The position numbers and the translations under genes were made by a program. This document shows, one piece after another, positions 7,179-15,301 of a stretch of 51,644 nucleotides of DNA. The notes below the pieces were generated by a model, which saw only the letters and a list, made by a program, of their open reading frames with translations, had not been told where the DNA came from and ran no database searches. Numbering within the stretch: the stretch's first letter is position 1; the number at the start of each line of letters is the position of its first letter. The stretch is from the NCBI GenBank assembly GCA_001897755.1, contig MKUJ01000018.1, forward strand, positions 65,048 through 116,691. Reading direction: 5' to 3'. The DNA comes from Afipia sp. 64-13. GTDB lineage: Bacteria > Pseudomonadota > Alphaproteobacteria > Rhizobiales > Xanthobacteraceae.

Positions 7179-7925
7179 TTAACCGGCCGGCACGACATGG
7201 ACGACCTTGTAGCCGCCACGTTTGAGATAGCGCAGGAAATCGGGCAACATCCGGGCAGTTTGCTGCTTGGTGTCGTGCAGCAGGATAATTCCCTTGCGCG
7301 CCTGTTCCAGCCGCGCCGTGAGCAGCGCCAGTTGCTGCTCGGGCGTCATCGGATTCCAGTCGCTGGCCCACAGGTCGGCGCCGAACACCACCATGCCCCG
7401 TGCCTCCAGTCTGGCGAGCAGCGGCGGGGTCGAGGCAAATCCGGGAAAGCGGAAGAAGCGCGTTTTGGCCGAAGGCGCGTGCCCGAGCGCGGCGTCGTCG
7501 GCCGCGATGCCGCGATCGATCTCCTCCAGCGCCTTGGCGTCGCCGATCGTGCTAAGGATCCGGTGCGACCAGGTGTGATGGCCGATGCCGTGGCCGGCGG
7601 CGGCGATGGCCCGGACGATCTGCGGATTGGCCTGCGCGTTCTGGCCGATCAGGAAGAAGGTGGCCCGCACGCATTCGCTGGCGAGGGCGGCGAGCACCTT
7701 GTTCGTGGTGGCCGGAAAGGGACCATCGTCGAAAGTCAGCACCACCTCATGATCGGCCAGCGGCAAGGTGGCCGGAAAACTCTTGAGCCCGACCCGCGGG
7801 AAGGCGTGCGGATCGACCGTCAGCACCCGCGCGGTGCCGAGCGCATCCGGCCGCGGGCATTCTGCGGCCATGGCCATGGTTCCTGACAGCGCCAGGGCCG
7901 CGATGGCCAGCCTTAAACCGAACAT
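7179..7925 (-). CDS. Secreted polysaccharide deacetylase (NodB homology domain)
   Basis: A 248-residue protein with signal peptide MFGLRLAIAALALSGTMAMA before AECP. All NodB motifs are present: TFDDGP (D66, D67), HTWSH (H117, H121), FFRFPGF, ADLWASDW and IILLHD. The mature N-terminus and overall order match the downstream deacetylase, so the two look like a tandem duplication that has diverged. The frame runs open far upstream to 8627 but that stretch is Ser/Arg-rich and overlaps other genes, so the ATG at 7925 before the signal peptide is the real start. The substrate may be peptidoglycan or an exported glycan. Confidence 0.92.
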   Translation of the reverse strand: MFGLRLAIAALALSGTMAMAAECPRPDALGTARVLTVDPHAFPRVGLKSFPATLPLADHEVVLTFDDGPFPATTNKVLAALASECVRATFFLIGQNAQANPQIVRAIAAAGHGIGHHTWSHRILSTIGDAKALEEIDRGIAADDAALGHAPSAKTRFFRFPGFASTPPLLARLEARGMVVFGADLWASDWNPMTPEQQLALLTARLEQARKGIILLHDTKQQTARMLPDFLRYLKRGGYKVVHVVPAG

Positions 7926-8148
7926 GGGATCTCCGTGGGCGGCCCCGCGCTCCGCTCCGGATGGCGGATGACGACTGCCGGGGGCCGGCGTAAGGCCGGG
8001 CTGGCGCGGAGGCAATCCGGTGGCGCTAAAATTTCCGGGGTGTGTCCCGGCAGCCCCGCCGCCTCCGAAGGGCGATATCGTCGATACCCCTTTACCTATC
8101 CTTAACCATGAACGCCGACCATCGGGGCGCATTGATGCGGGATCGAAC

Positions 8149-8493
8149 ATGCGGCGCTTGCGGCTGAAAGCAGACGGGCGAATTGTCGAATTGCTGGACG
8201 GGCAGGAGGCTCCGCTCGCGCCGGAGGCTGCCGCCGCGACTGCGTCGATGCCGCCGCTGCGTCCGCGCCGCGAGGCGGGCTCCGCGTCGGAAGTGCGCGA
8301 ACTGCGTCTGCGCTCCCGCCTGACCCAGGCCGAATTCGCCAACAAGCTTTGCGTGCCGATCGAAACCATCCGCAACTGGGAGCAGGGCAAGCGCATGCCG
8401 CGCGGGCCTGCGCGCGCGCTCCTTGCCGTGATCGCGCGCGACCCGGACGCGGTGTTTGCGGCGCTGGCGAGCGAACAGCCGGCGCTGGACTGA
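8149..8493 (+). CDS. Helix-turn-helix (XRE/HigA-like) DNA-binding protein
   Basis: A 114-residue protein. The C-terminal half is an HTH: VRELRLRSRLTQAEFANKL, then PIETIRNWEQGKRMPRGPAR, ending in LAVIARDPDAVFAAL. This resembles HigA/NadS-type antitoxin or regulator domains. The N-terminal half (residues 1-45) is an unrecognised segment, MRRLRLKADGRIVELLDGQE, followed by an Ala/Pro-rich linker. The ATG at 8149 is the first in-frame ATG; a GTG at 8020 would add 43 non-conserved residues. No toxin-like gene is adjacent, so it is more likely a stand-alone regulator than an antitoxin. Confidence 0.8.
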   Translation: MRRLRLKADGRIVELLDGQEAPLAPEAAAATASMPPLRPRREAGSASEVRELRLRSRLTQAEFANKLCVPIETIRNWEQGKRMPRGPARALLAVIARDPDAVFAALASEQPALD

Positions 8494-8586
8494 GCAAGCC
8501 GCCGGGACACGGCCCCGGTGGCAACCAAATCTGATTTTGCCGATTGTTCTTCCGCCGATGATTCAGGCCGGATCGATGGAGCAGGC

Positions 8587-9405
8587 ATGCAATTTGTCGA
8601 AGCGGGCGGCGCCTTCATTCCCTCCATCGGGCTTGGAACATCCGAACTGCGCGGCCGCGATTGCGCCCGCGTGGTCGAGCAGGCCTTGAGGCTCGGCTAC
8701 CGGCATATCGACACCGCGCAGATGTATGAGAACGAGCGCGATATCGGCGATGGTCTGCGCTCCTCCGGCGTGCGTCGTGGCGATGTCGTCATCACCACCA
8801 AGGTCTGGACGACGCATTTCGCGCCAATGGATCTTGAGCGGTCGGTGAAGGAAAGTCTCGGCCGGCTGCGGATGACCGAGATCGATCTGTTGTTGCTGCA
8901 CTGGCCCAATCCGCAGGTGCCGCTGGCGGAAACGCTCGGCGGATTGGCGCGGGTCAAGCAGATCGGGCTCGCCCGCCATATCGGGATATCGAATTTCACG
9001 GTGGCGCTGATCGAGGAGGCGCTGGCGATCTCGACTGAGCCGCTGGTGTGCAATCAGGTCGAATATCATCCCTATCTCGATCAGACCAAAGTGATCGAAG
9101 CCTGCCGCGATCACGGCATGGCGTTGATCGCCTACAATCCGGTCGCGAAAGGCCGCGTCAAGACAGACGAGACATTGCAGCGGATCGGCGCGCAATACGG
9201 CAAGTCGCCGGCGCAGGTCTGTCTGCGCTGGCTGGTGCAGCAGGGTGTCGCCGCAATTCCGCGCTCGTCCAAGGTTGAGCACTTGTCCGAGAACATCGAT
9301 GTCTTCGATTTCGCATTGAGCGAGCAGGACATGGCGGACGTCTTCGCGATGGCGAAGCCGCAGGGCCGGATCACCGATTTCGGCCTCGCGCCGAAATGGG
9401 ATTGA
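8587..9405 (+). CDS. Aldo/keto reductase (2,5-diketo-D-gluconate reductase-like)
   Basis: A 272-residue NADPH-dependent reductase of the AKR superfamily. The catalytic tetrad is visible: D42 and Y47 in DTAQMYENE, K72 in ITTKVW and H105 in LLLLHWPNP. The C-terminal NADPH signature IPRSSKVEHLSENIDVFDF is intact. It resembles the DkgB/AKR3-5 group, which reduce diketogluconate, methylglyoxal and other aldehydes; the physiological substrate is not predictable. The ATG at 8587 has GGAGCAGG just upstream; a GTG at 8518 is an alternative but overextends the N-terminus. Confidence 0.93.
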   Translation: MQFVEAGGAFIPSIGLGTSELRGRDCARVVEQALRLGYRHIDTAQMYENERDIGDGLRSSGVRRGDVVITTKVWTTHFAPMDLERSVKESLGRLRMTEIDLLLLHWPNPQVPLAETLGGLARVKQIGLARHIGISNFTVALIEEALAISTEPLVCNQVEYHPYLDQTKVIEACRDHGMALIAYNPVAKGRVKTDETLQRIGAQYGKSPAQVCLRWLVQQGVAAIPRSSKVEHLSENIDVFDFALSEQDMADVFAMAKPQGRITDFGLAPKWD

Positions 9406-9482
9406 ATGGCCCGCAACTTGTATCCTCGATGTCCGCGGTGCATTGAGGCGCTTAAGTCCAGCGCCTTGTTTTGTGAGCTTTG

Positions 9483-10283
9483 ATGTTTTTCATTCTCTCC
9501 AAGATCCTCGGCTTCATCCTGACGCCATCGAACTTCGTCGCCCTGCTGTTGCTGGTCGGGCTTGTCCTGCTGGCGACGCGGTGGCGCGCGGCGGCGGTGC
9601 GGCTGATGGCGGGCGGCATCGTCCTGTTGCTGTTCATGGGGTTCTCGCCCTTCGGCAACGTGCTGCTGCTGTCGCTATCGGAACGGTTTCCGGCATGGCA
9701 TGAGAGTGGGCGTGCGCCTGACGGCATCGTCGTGCTCGGTGGCGCGATCAATCCGGAATTGTCGGAGGCGAGGGGAACGGCTGAAATCAACGCATCCGCC
9801 GAGCGTATCACGGCGGCGGCCGAACTCGCCCGCCGCTTTCCCCATGCGCGGATCGTGCTGAGCGGCGGCAACAACCGTCTGATCAATCCGGTTTCCACCG
9901 AAGCCGCGGTGAGCAAGAGGCTGCTGGAGCGGCTCGGCGTGCCGGCCGATCGCATCGTCGAGGAAGACCGATCGCGCACCACGGCGGAAAACGCCGTGTT
10001 CACGCGGGATCTGCTGCGCCCGAAACCGGGCGAACTGTGGCTGCTCGTGACCTCTGCCTATCACATGCCGCGCTCGGTAGGCGCGTTTCGCGCCGCCGGT
10101 TTCGACGTCGTGCCGTATCCGGTCGACTGGCGCACGCGCGGTTGGCGCGATGCGTTCACGCTGTTCGAGACGTTGAGCGGCGGCCTGTCGCGCACCGACA
10201 CCGCCGTGCACGAATGGATCGGCCTGATCGCATACCGGCTGACAGGCCGCAGCAGCGAATTGCTGCCGGGCCCGGTTCGCTGA
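9483..10283 (+). CDS. YdcF/ElyC/SanA family membrane protein (DUF218)
   Basis: A 266-residue protein with two N-terminal membrane segments (LGFILTPSNFVALLLLVGLV and MAGGIVLLLFMGFSPFG), then a DUF218 domain. The domain core is visible: GIVVLGGAI, RIVLSGGNN, EDRSRTTAENAVF, and LVTSAYHMPRS. ElyC and SanA relatives affect envelope integrity and undecaprenyl-linked glycan metabolism in E. coli. The membrane topology and long form match ElyC-type proteins. A TTG three bases upstream is an alternative start. It is followed by convergent genes. Confidence 0.9.
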   Translation: MFFILSKILGFILTPSNFVALLLLVGLVLLATRWRAAAVRLMAGGIVLLLFMGFSPFGNVLLLSLSERFPAWHESGRAPDGIVVLGGAINPELSEARGTAEINASAERITAAAELARRFPHARIVLSGGNNRLINPVSTEAAVSKRLLERLGVPADRIVEEDRSRTTAENAVFTRDLLRPKPGELWLLVTSAYHMPRSVGAFRAAGFDVVPYPVDWRTRGWRDAFTLFETLSGGLSRTDTAVHEWIGLIAYRLTGRSSELLPGPVR

Positions 10284-10295
10284 ACTGTGTGACGA

Positions 10296-10574
10296 TCAGT
10301 CGTGCCGCGGCAGGCCGAGCCGGTAGACGCCGCGAAAATCGCTCGGATCGACCGGCTTGCCCTTGCGATAGATGATCAGGCGGCCGGTCTGTGCCAGCGT
10401 CACCGCCGCGCGCCGGATTGGCGTGAGCAGCGCGTGCCAGTCATTGCCAGGCGCGATGCCATGGGCGATTTCCGGCGCGCTCAGGGTTTTGCCGTCGGCA
10501 CGAACCAGTTCGGCGAGGATGGCTTCATCGAGCGGAAGGGACGCGGCGGTCGCGTGAGAATCACAATCGGACAT
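10296..10574 (-). CDS. DUF3253 domain protein
   Basis: A 92-residue protein matching DUF3253: an N-terminal helix region DEAILAELVRADGKTLSAPE, then LTPIRRAAVTLAQTGRLIIY, then KGKPVDPSDFRGVYRL. The layout suggests a small winged-helix fold, but no function is known for the family. The ATG at 10574 fits the family length; a longer open frame upstream overlaps the DUF599 gene and is not protein-like. It follows the DUF599 gene on the same strand by 44 bases and may be co-transcribed. Confidence 0.82.
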   Translation of the reverse strand: MSDCDSHATAASLPLDEAILAELVRADGKTLSAPEIAHGIAPGNDWHALLTPIRRAAVTLAQTGRLIIYRKGKPVDPSDFRGVYRLGLPRHD

Positions 10575-10618
10575 GCGCCCTGCATGCCGGAACGGGCCGC
10601 GTGGCGCAAGCGTGCGCC

Positions 10619-11299
10619 TTACTTGATCAGTGCGTCGCGCGCGTCGGAATTGAACTGGCGGCGCCACATCACGACCACGACGGCGATGGTGGTGGCAATC
10701 AGCACCCACGGGCTGATGAACCAGCCGAGATAACCCAGCGCGAACTGAAAGCCGCGCTGGCCCTGATTGAAGTGGCGGCCGGCGGACTGAAACAGGCGGG
10801 TGGTGCGCATGACATGCGACTGTGCCTCGGGCGTGTCGCTCTTGTCGGAGAACGGCATCGCGCCCAGCATCATGGCGACATAGTTGAACAGGCGGTAGGA
10901 CCAGGCGAACTTGAAGAAAGCATAGATGAAGATCACCACGAGGCCGATGCACTTGACCTCCCAGAGCGCGGAGGAGGCGCGGATTTCGACCGGCAGCGTC
11001 GACAGGACGTTTACGGCTTCCTCGCTCGATCGCAGCAAGGTGAGGCCGCCGCCGATGGCCAGCAGGCTGGTGGAGGCGAAGAATGCGGTGCCGTTCTGCA
11101 GCGAAGCCATGATCTGCATGTCGACCATGCGCGGATCGCGATCGAGCGTCCGGCGCATCCAGACCTCGCGATAGATGTTCATACGCGCGCTGAGGCTCTT
11201 GCGCCCATAAGGCGAGCGCTCGAGCAGGAAGGCATAGATCACCCAGGCGCCGAGGAAGCAGCTGATCGCGAGGATGTCCGCATTCGAAAACAGGGTCAT
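10619..11299 (-). CDS. DUF599 family membrane protein
   Basis: A 226-residue integral membrane protein with four or more hydrophobic segments: ILAISCFLGAWVIYAFLL, ASTSLLAIGGGLTLL, CIGLVVIFIYAFFKFAWSYR and WVLIATTIAVVVVMW. The motif FKFAWSYRLFNYVAMMLGA and the closing FNQGQRGFQFALGYLGW are typical of DUF599. Function is unknown. I chose the ATG at 11299, just before the first membrane segment; the open frame begins 60 bases earlier. It is divergent from the GST gene, with about 78 bases between the starts. Confidence 0.88.
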   Translation of the reverse strand: MTLFSNADILAISCFLGAWVIYAFLLERSPYGRKSLSARMNIYREVWMRRTLDRDPRMVDMQIMASLQNGTAFFASTSLLAIGGGLTLLRSSEEAVNVLSTLPVEIRASSALWEVKCIGLVVIFIYAFFKFAWSYRLFNYVAMMLGAMPFSDKSDTPEAQSHVMRTTRLFQSAGRHFNQGQRGFQFALGYLGWFISPWVLIATTIAVVVVMWRRQFNSDARDALIK

Positions 11300-11377
11300 G
11301 GTTGCGTCCGCTCGGCGATACGGTTGATGTACGTGACGCAGGCGTGCGAGACTACGCAATCTCGAGGAGGTTGCGTC

Positions 11378-12043
11378 ATGGCTTTGACACTGGTCATCGG
11401 CAACAAGAATTACTCGTCATGGTCGATGCGTCCGTGGCTGGTCCTGAAGGCGAACAACATTCCCTTCGATGAAGTTTTCATCCCGCTTTACACAGACGAG
11501 GCCGACAAGCGCCGGATCCTCGATGTCACGCCGTCCGGCAAGGTCCCCGCGCTTCGCGACGGCGATATCACGGTATGGGATTCGCTTGCGATCATCGAGT
11601 ATCTTGCCGAGCGATACCCCGACGCGCATGTGTGGCCCGATGACGTCGCGGCGCGCGCCCAGGCCCGTGCGGTGAGTGCGGAGATGCATGGCGGGTTCGG
11701 CCCCTTGCGCCGGGAGTGCGGGATGAACCTGCATCGCCCCGTTCGCGCCAAGGCCCTGTCGGTGGAGGCGCAGGCCGATATCGCGCGGGTGCAACAGATC
11801 TGGACCGACTGCCGCAAACGCCATGGCAGTCTGGGGCCGTATCTGTTCGGGCGTTTCAGCGCGGCGGATGCGATGTACGCGCCGGTGGTCCATCGCTTCC
11901 GGACCTATGCCATCGAGGTCAGCCCGGTGGTCCGCGACTACATGGACGTGATGCTGATGCATCCGGCAGTGGCCGAATGGACGCGGGAAGGGCTCGCCGA
12001 GACGCTGGTGATCGAGCGATTCGAGATCGACGAGGTGGCCTGA
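11378..12043 (+). CDS. Glutathione S-transferase family protein
   Basis: A 221-residue cytoplasmic protein with a GST thioredoxin-like N-terminal domain (LVIGNKNYSSWSMRPWLVLK, then GKVPALRDGDITVWDSLAII, the glutathione gamma-glutamyl site with its S-I-I-like segment) and an all-helical C-terminal domain (YLFGRFSAADAMYAPVVHRF). The SSWSMRPW segment suggests a serine-type active site. The ribosome site GAGGAGG lies close to the ATG. Such proteins conjugate or isomerise electrophiles; the substrate is not predictable. A hairpin with a T run follows the gene. Confidence 0.92.
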   Translation: MALTLVIGNKNYSSWSMRPWLVLKANNIPFDEVFIPLYTDEADKRRILDVTPSGKVPALRDGDITVWDSLAIIEYLAERYPDAHVWPDDVAARAQARAVSAEMHGGFGPLRRECGMNLHRPVRAKALSVEAQADIARVQQIWTDCRKRHGSLGPYLFGRFSAADAMYAPVVHRFRTYAIEVSPVVRDYMDVMLMHPAVAEWTREGLAETLVIERFEIDEVA

Positions 12044-12078
12044 AAGCGGCAACCGGAGTTATCTGGTGAATGCATCAT

Positions 12079-12099
12079 AAGCAATTGATATTGCTTTTT
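12079..12099 (+). terminator. Intrinsic terminator after the GST gene
   Basis: AAGCAAT pairs with ATTGCTT around a TGAT loop and runs into five T residues. It begins 36 bases after the GST stop codon. The rest of 12044-12337 is clearly more AT-rich than its surroundings, contains a small GGCC-AAAAA-GGCC hairpin near 12235, and holds no recognisable gene. Confidence 0.65.
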
Positions 12100-12337
12100 A
12101 ATTCTGTCTTTTTAAAATTTGCTGCGATGCAAACGGATTTTTCCGAAAATGGCCGTTTCCCGACCTCGGAAGCAGGTTCATCATACTGAAAAACCTGCAA
12201 AATCTGAGCATTTGCCATGCAGCGGTTTAACTGGCCAAAAAGGCCTCTGGTATGCTATAAAACCTGCAGGCGTCAGCCCGCAGCCGTGCCTGAAGACATG
12301 GCGCTGGGCATTCTGTGTATTGCGTAAATGGAGCAGG

Positions 12338-12532
12338 GTGTTGAAGCACAAATTCGTCGTCGGCGAGACCGTCTATTTTACGGCCAGCAATGTGGCACGC
12401 CCCGCGGCCAGCGGCACCTATGAGGTGATCCGTTTGCTGCCGACCGATGGTGACGATTGTCAGTATCGGATCAAGAGCTCGACCGAAGCCTTTGAGCGGG
12501 TTGCCAAGGAAAGCCAGCTCGTCACCGCGTAA
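12338..12532 (+). CDS. Conserved small protein, unknown function (64 residues)
   Basis: Translation from the GTG at 12338 gives a compact protein: KHKFVVGETVYFTASNVARP, then SGTYEVIRLLPTDGDDCQYR, then IKSSTEAFERVAKESQLV. The alternation of short beta-like segments suggests a small beta-barrel (KOW- or SH3-like), which is inference only. GGAG lies five bases before the GTG; the frame is open further up to 12119 but that part is AT-rich, Arg/Lys/Trp-mixed and not protein-like. I recall similar short proteins in related bacteria but know no function. Confidence 0.7.
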   Translation: MLKHKFVVGETVYFTASNVARPAASGTYEVIRLLPTDGDDCQYRIKSSTEAFERVAKESQLVTA

Positions 12533-12589
12533 AGCTATTCGGGCCGCCGCCATGCGGCCCGATCGGTTCCGGCCTGAAGGACAGCACGC

Positions 12590-13558
12590 ATGGACCGGGC
12601 TTGGACTGTAACTCTTTCCACACCGAATTTCCTGATGTGGCTCACGATCATTATCGCGGTGCTGTTCGCGGTGGTTTTCGTTGTCACGCTGGTCCGCGGC
12701 GAAAGATCCGCCGCCAGCGGCGCGCTGGCCGTCATCGCGGCGCTTGCTATCGGTATTGCGGTTGCCGCGCTGGTCCACGCCGGACTTGGTCGAGGCGGGG
12801 TCGGGCGCGATACTCATCCGGTCCAGGCGGCGGCATTGCTGCCGGCGCTGTCGTGTCTCGATGAACTCGCCGGAGAGGCGGTGGAGGCGGCGTGTGAGAA
12901 AGCCGTGTTCGCCTCGGCCGATTCAACGGCGGCCGCGGTGTCGCATGCGGCCCGCCAGATCACGACGCTTGCCAGTTTCGGCAGCGTCGCTGCGGCGGAC
13001 GAGGTGATGACGCCGGACTTGCAGGCGCTCCGCCGCGCCATCGAACGCGACCGTTTCGGCTTGATCGCTCATGTCCTGACGACACGCGACGGCTGCACGC
13101 TGTCGCAGTGCGGCTTCTTCGGGTCGCTGACCAACACCGCGCAGATTTCCATCAACATGAGCGAGAAGCTCTACGATAGCCTGGTCGGCCGCTACGCGCC
13201 GTCATGGGGCGCGCCCGTGGCCTCGCATGTTCCGCCGGCCGCCGCGCTTGCGCCCGTCGTCGTCCCTCCCGGAGCGGCGCCGGCCGCCGCCGCCGCGGCG
13301 GTTGGAACCACGGTGCCGATCGGCAAGCCGGTGTCGGGTGATTTCCCGAGCGCGGCCTCGATTCCGCCGATCAACATCATGACGGCGGAACCGCCGGCCG
13401 CGCCGAAACCCGCGCACGAAAACACGGCATCGACGCCTCAGCGCGCGGCGCCGCCCGCGCATCCGGCGCCTGCCGCAGCCAGAAAACCTCCTGCACAGAA
13501 ATCACGTCCGCAGGCGCCTGTTCCGCTTGCGCCGCCTCCTGCCGCCGACGATAACTGA
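12590..13558 (+). CDS. Membrane protein with Ala/Pro-rich C-terminus, unknown function
   Basis: A 322-residue protein. Two membrane segments open it (FLMWLTIIIAVLFAVVFVVT and ALAVIAALAIGIAVAALVHA). A soluble middle domain (about residues 80-205) follows, with conserved-looking Cys residues (SCLDELAGEAVEAACEKAVF and DGCTLSQCGFFG). The last 120 residues are low complexity, rich in Ala and Pro. The middle domain may sit in the periplasm, with Cys pairs that could form disulfides. A ribosome site AAGGA precedes the ATG. I do not recognise a family. Confidence 0.78.
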   Translation: MDRAWTVTLSTPNFLMWLTIIIAVLFAVVFVVTLVRGERSAASGALAVIAALAIGIAVAALVHAGLGRGGVGRDTHPVQAAALLPALSCLDELAGEAVEAACEKAVFASADSTAAAVSHAARQITTLASFGSVAAADEVMTPDLQALRRAIERDRFGLIAHVLTTRDGCTLSQCGFFGSLTNTAQISINMSEKLYDSLVGRYAPSWGAPVASHVPPAAALAPVVVPPGAAPAAAAAAVGTTVPIGKPVSGDFPSAASIPPINIMTAEPPAAPKPAHENTASTPQRAAPPAHPAPAAARKPPAQKSRPQAPVPLAPPPAADDN

Positions 13559-13595
13559 CCGTCCTGATTGCCGCGCTGTACGACGTCTTGCTCCC

Positions 13596-14033
13596 ATGCC
13601 GCTTCATCTCATCAAGCTCAGTGTCGGCTCCGTCTCGGTCAAGGATCACCGCGATTGGGTCACCCAGCGCGTTCGCGAAGCGAAGGCCAAGGGTCTTCCT
13701 GCGCGCTATGTCCACATCACGCGGATGATGCCGAAGCGGGAAGACGAACTGCTCGACGGCGGCTCGCTCTATTGGGTGATCAAGGGCGAGATCGCCGCGC
13801 GGCAAAAGCTGATCGGGATCGAGCAGTTCCGCGATCGCGAGGGCATCGGGCGCTGCCGCCTGATCATGCAGCCGAAGCTGATCACCGTCGAGCCGCGTCC
13901 GATGCGTCCGTTCCAGGGCTGGCGTTATCTCGACGACAAGAGCGCGCCGCCGGATCTCGGCAGCGCCGCGGCGAGCATCGCCAAGATGCCGGAGCCGATG
14001 CGGCGCGAGCTTCGCGAACTCGGTCTGCTGTAA
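13596..14033 (+). CDS. DUF1489 family protein
   Basis: A 145-residue cytoplasmic protein that matches DUF1489, a family nearly confined to Alphaproteobacteria: MPLHLIKLSVGSVSVKDHRD at the N-terminus, then YVHITRMMPKREDELLDGGS, YWVIKGEIAARQKLIGIEQF, and RPFQGWRYLDDKSAPPDL. No biochemical function is established for the family. The stop is seven bases from the stop of the convergent panC gene. Confidence 0.88.
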   Translation: MPLHLIKLSVGSVSVKDHRDWVTQRVREAKAKGLPARYVHITRMMPKREDELLDGGSLYWVIKGEIAARQKLIGIEQFRDREGIGRCRLIMQPKLITVEPRPMRPFQGWRYLDDKSAPPDLGSAAASIAKMPEPMRRELRELGLL

Positions 14034-14040
14034 AGCGTTT

Positions 14041-14895
14041 TCAGACCCGGATGTTGTCGATCAGGCGCGTCGATCCGATGCGGCCGGCGACCAGCATGCG
14101 GGCCGGACCGTCCTTGAGGCTTGCGATCGGCGCCAGCGTCTCGGCATGCCGGACCTCGAGATAATCGAGATCGAATCCGGCGCGGGCGATCAATGCGCGG
14201 CCTGCGTCCAGCGCCGTTGCGAGATCCTCGCCGGCGCGGATTCGCTTCGCCGTCTCCTTCATCGAGCGGAACAGCGTCGGCGCGGCACGGCGCTCGTCCG
14301 CCGACAGATAGACGTTGCGCGATGACATCGCGAGGCCATCGCGTTCGCGGATCAAGGGCGCGCCGACGATCTTGGTGCCGAGATCCAGATCGCGCGCCAT
14401 CCGCGTCACCACCTTGAGCTGCTGATAGTCCTTCTCGCCGAAGATCGCGACATCGGGCCGGACCTGCAGCAGCAGCTTGGCGACGACGATCGCGACGCCG
14501 CCGAAGAAGTGCGGGCGGAAGCGATCCTCGAGACCGGCCGTCGCCGGGCCTTCCGGCACGATGGCGGTGGCGAAGCCCTCCGGATACATCGTCTTGACGT
14601 CGGGATTCCAGACAAGGTCGACGCCCTCGACGGCGAGGCGCGCGATGTCTTCCTTCACCGTGCGCGGATAGGAGCCGAAATCCTCGTGCGGTGCGAACTG
14701 CTGCGGATTGACGAAAATCGAGACCACGACTTTTTTCGCCCGCCGCCTGGCGAGGCGCACCAGCGAAATGTGTCCGTCATGAAGCGCGCCCATGGTCGGG
14801 ACCAGGGCGATGGTGGCGTTGCGTTTGGTCAGATCGGCGCGGGCGCGGTGCAAGGCGGAAAGCGTGCGGGCAACAACAGGGCGGGCCATTTTCAT
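14041..14895 (-). CDS. panC: Pantothenate synthetase PanC
   Basis: A 284-residue enzyme that joins pantoate and beta-alanine using ATP, the last step of vitamin B5 synthesis. Signatures: [15 protein letters not shown] with the HIGH-like motif, [29 protein letters not shown], and MSSRNVYL with the KMSKS-like segment. Length is typical. The ATG at 14895 (or 14889, two codons later) fits; the longer open frame to 15057 lacks family sequence. panB is not adjacent. Confidence 0.96.
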   Translation of the reverse strand: MKMARPVVARTLSALHRARADLTKRNATIALVPTMGALHDGHISLVRLARRRAKKVVVSIFVNPQQFAPHEDFGSYPRTVKEDIARLAVEGVDLVWNPDVKTMYPEGFATAIVPEGPATAGLEDRFRPHFFGGVAIVVAKLLLQVRPDVAIFGEKDYQQLKVVTRMARDLDLGTKIVGAPLIRERDGLAMSSRNVYLSADERRAAPTLFRSMKETAKRIRAGEDLATALDAGRALIARAGFDLDYLEVRHAETLAPIASLKDGPARMLVAGRIGSTRLIDNIRV

Positions 14896-15146
14896 CCGGT
14901 GGATTTTCAGGAGGGATGGATCCCCGACACTAACCAAAGCGCGTGCGATCCGCGAGACCTTCGAATGGCTTTGAATTTTGCCGCCAGCCGAGGCGGTCGC
15001 CGGTGTTGAAGAAAGATTTTTGCGTACGAGCCGTGATGATGCGCGAGGCACATTCACAGAGCCTGAAATTGTTCCGGCCCTGAATTCTGATTTGCCCAGA
15101 ACCGGGCGGCCTTGCCGTCATTAACCCGTTGCAGATTCAGGGCTAA

Positions 15147-15161
15147 TTGTGCGTTGCACAA
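15147..15161. promoter_or_regulatory. PhaR-type palindrome upstream of the alpha/beta hydrolase
   Basis: TTGTGC-GTT-GCACAA is a perfect six-base-arm inverted repeat with a TGC-N3-GCA core. This is the same core seen twice at the phasin promoter in this window, and it resembles published operators of the polyhydroxyalkanoate regulator PhaR. It lies 141 bases before the hydrolase start and about 250 bases from panC. The rest of the 14896-15301 interval shows no gene that I can support. Confidence 0.45.
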
Positions 15162-15301
15162 AGCACCCCTTTTGCTGTTCAAGGCGGTTTTCGGGGTTAT
15201 GTTTATGTGTTGGACCATGGCGATGGACAAGCATTCGCCACGATAGGGCGTGCTGAGTTGATGTGAGGCCGGGCTTTCCATCGGCAAATTGCGGAAAAGG
15301 C

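Noticed and set aside
8149-8493. Antitoxin of a toxin-antitoxin pair
   Set aside because: The HTH is HigA/NadS-like, but neighbouring genes are a deacetylase and an aldo/keto reductase; no toxin-like frame is adjacent.
7926-8627. N-terminal extension of the second deacetylase frame
   Set aside because: Ser/Arg-rich, antisense to the HTH gene, and placed before a clear signal peptide.
10601-11377. N-terminal extension of the GST frame upstream of its ATG
   Set aside because: The extra 259 codons are antisense to the DUF599 gene; the ATG at 11378 has a good ribosome site.
15190-15250. A 15-codon frame starting at an ATG near 15198
   Set aside because: Too short, no ribosome site, and no reason to call it coding.
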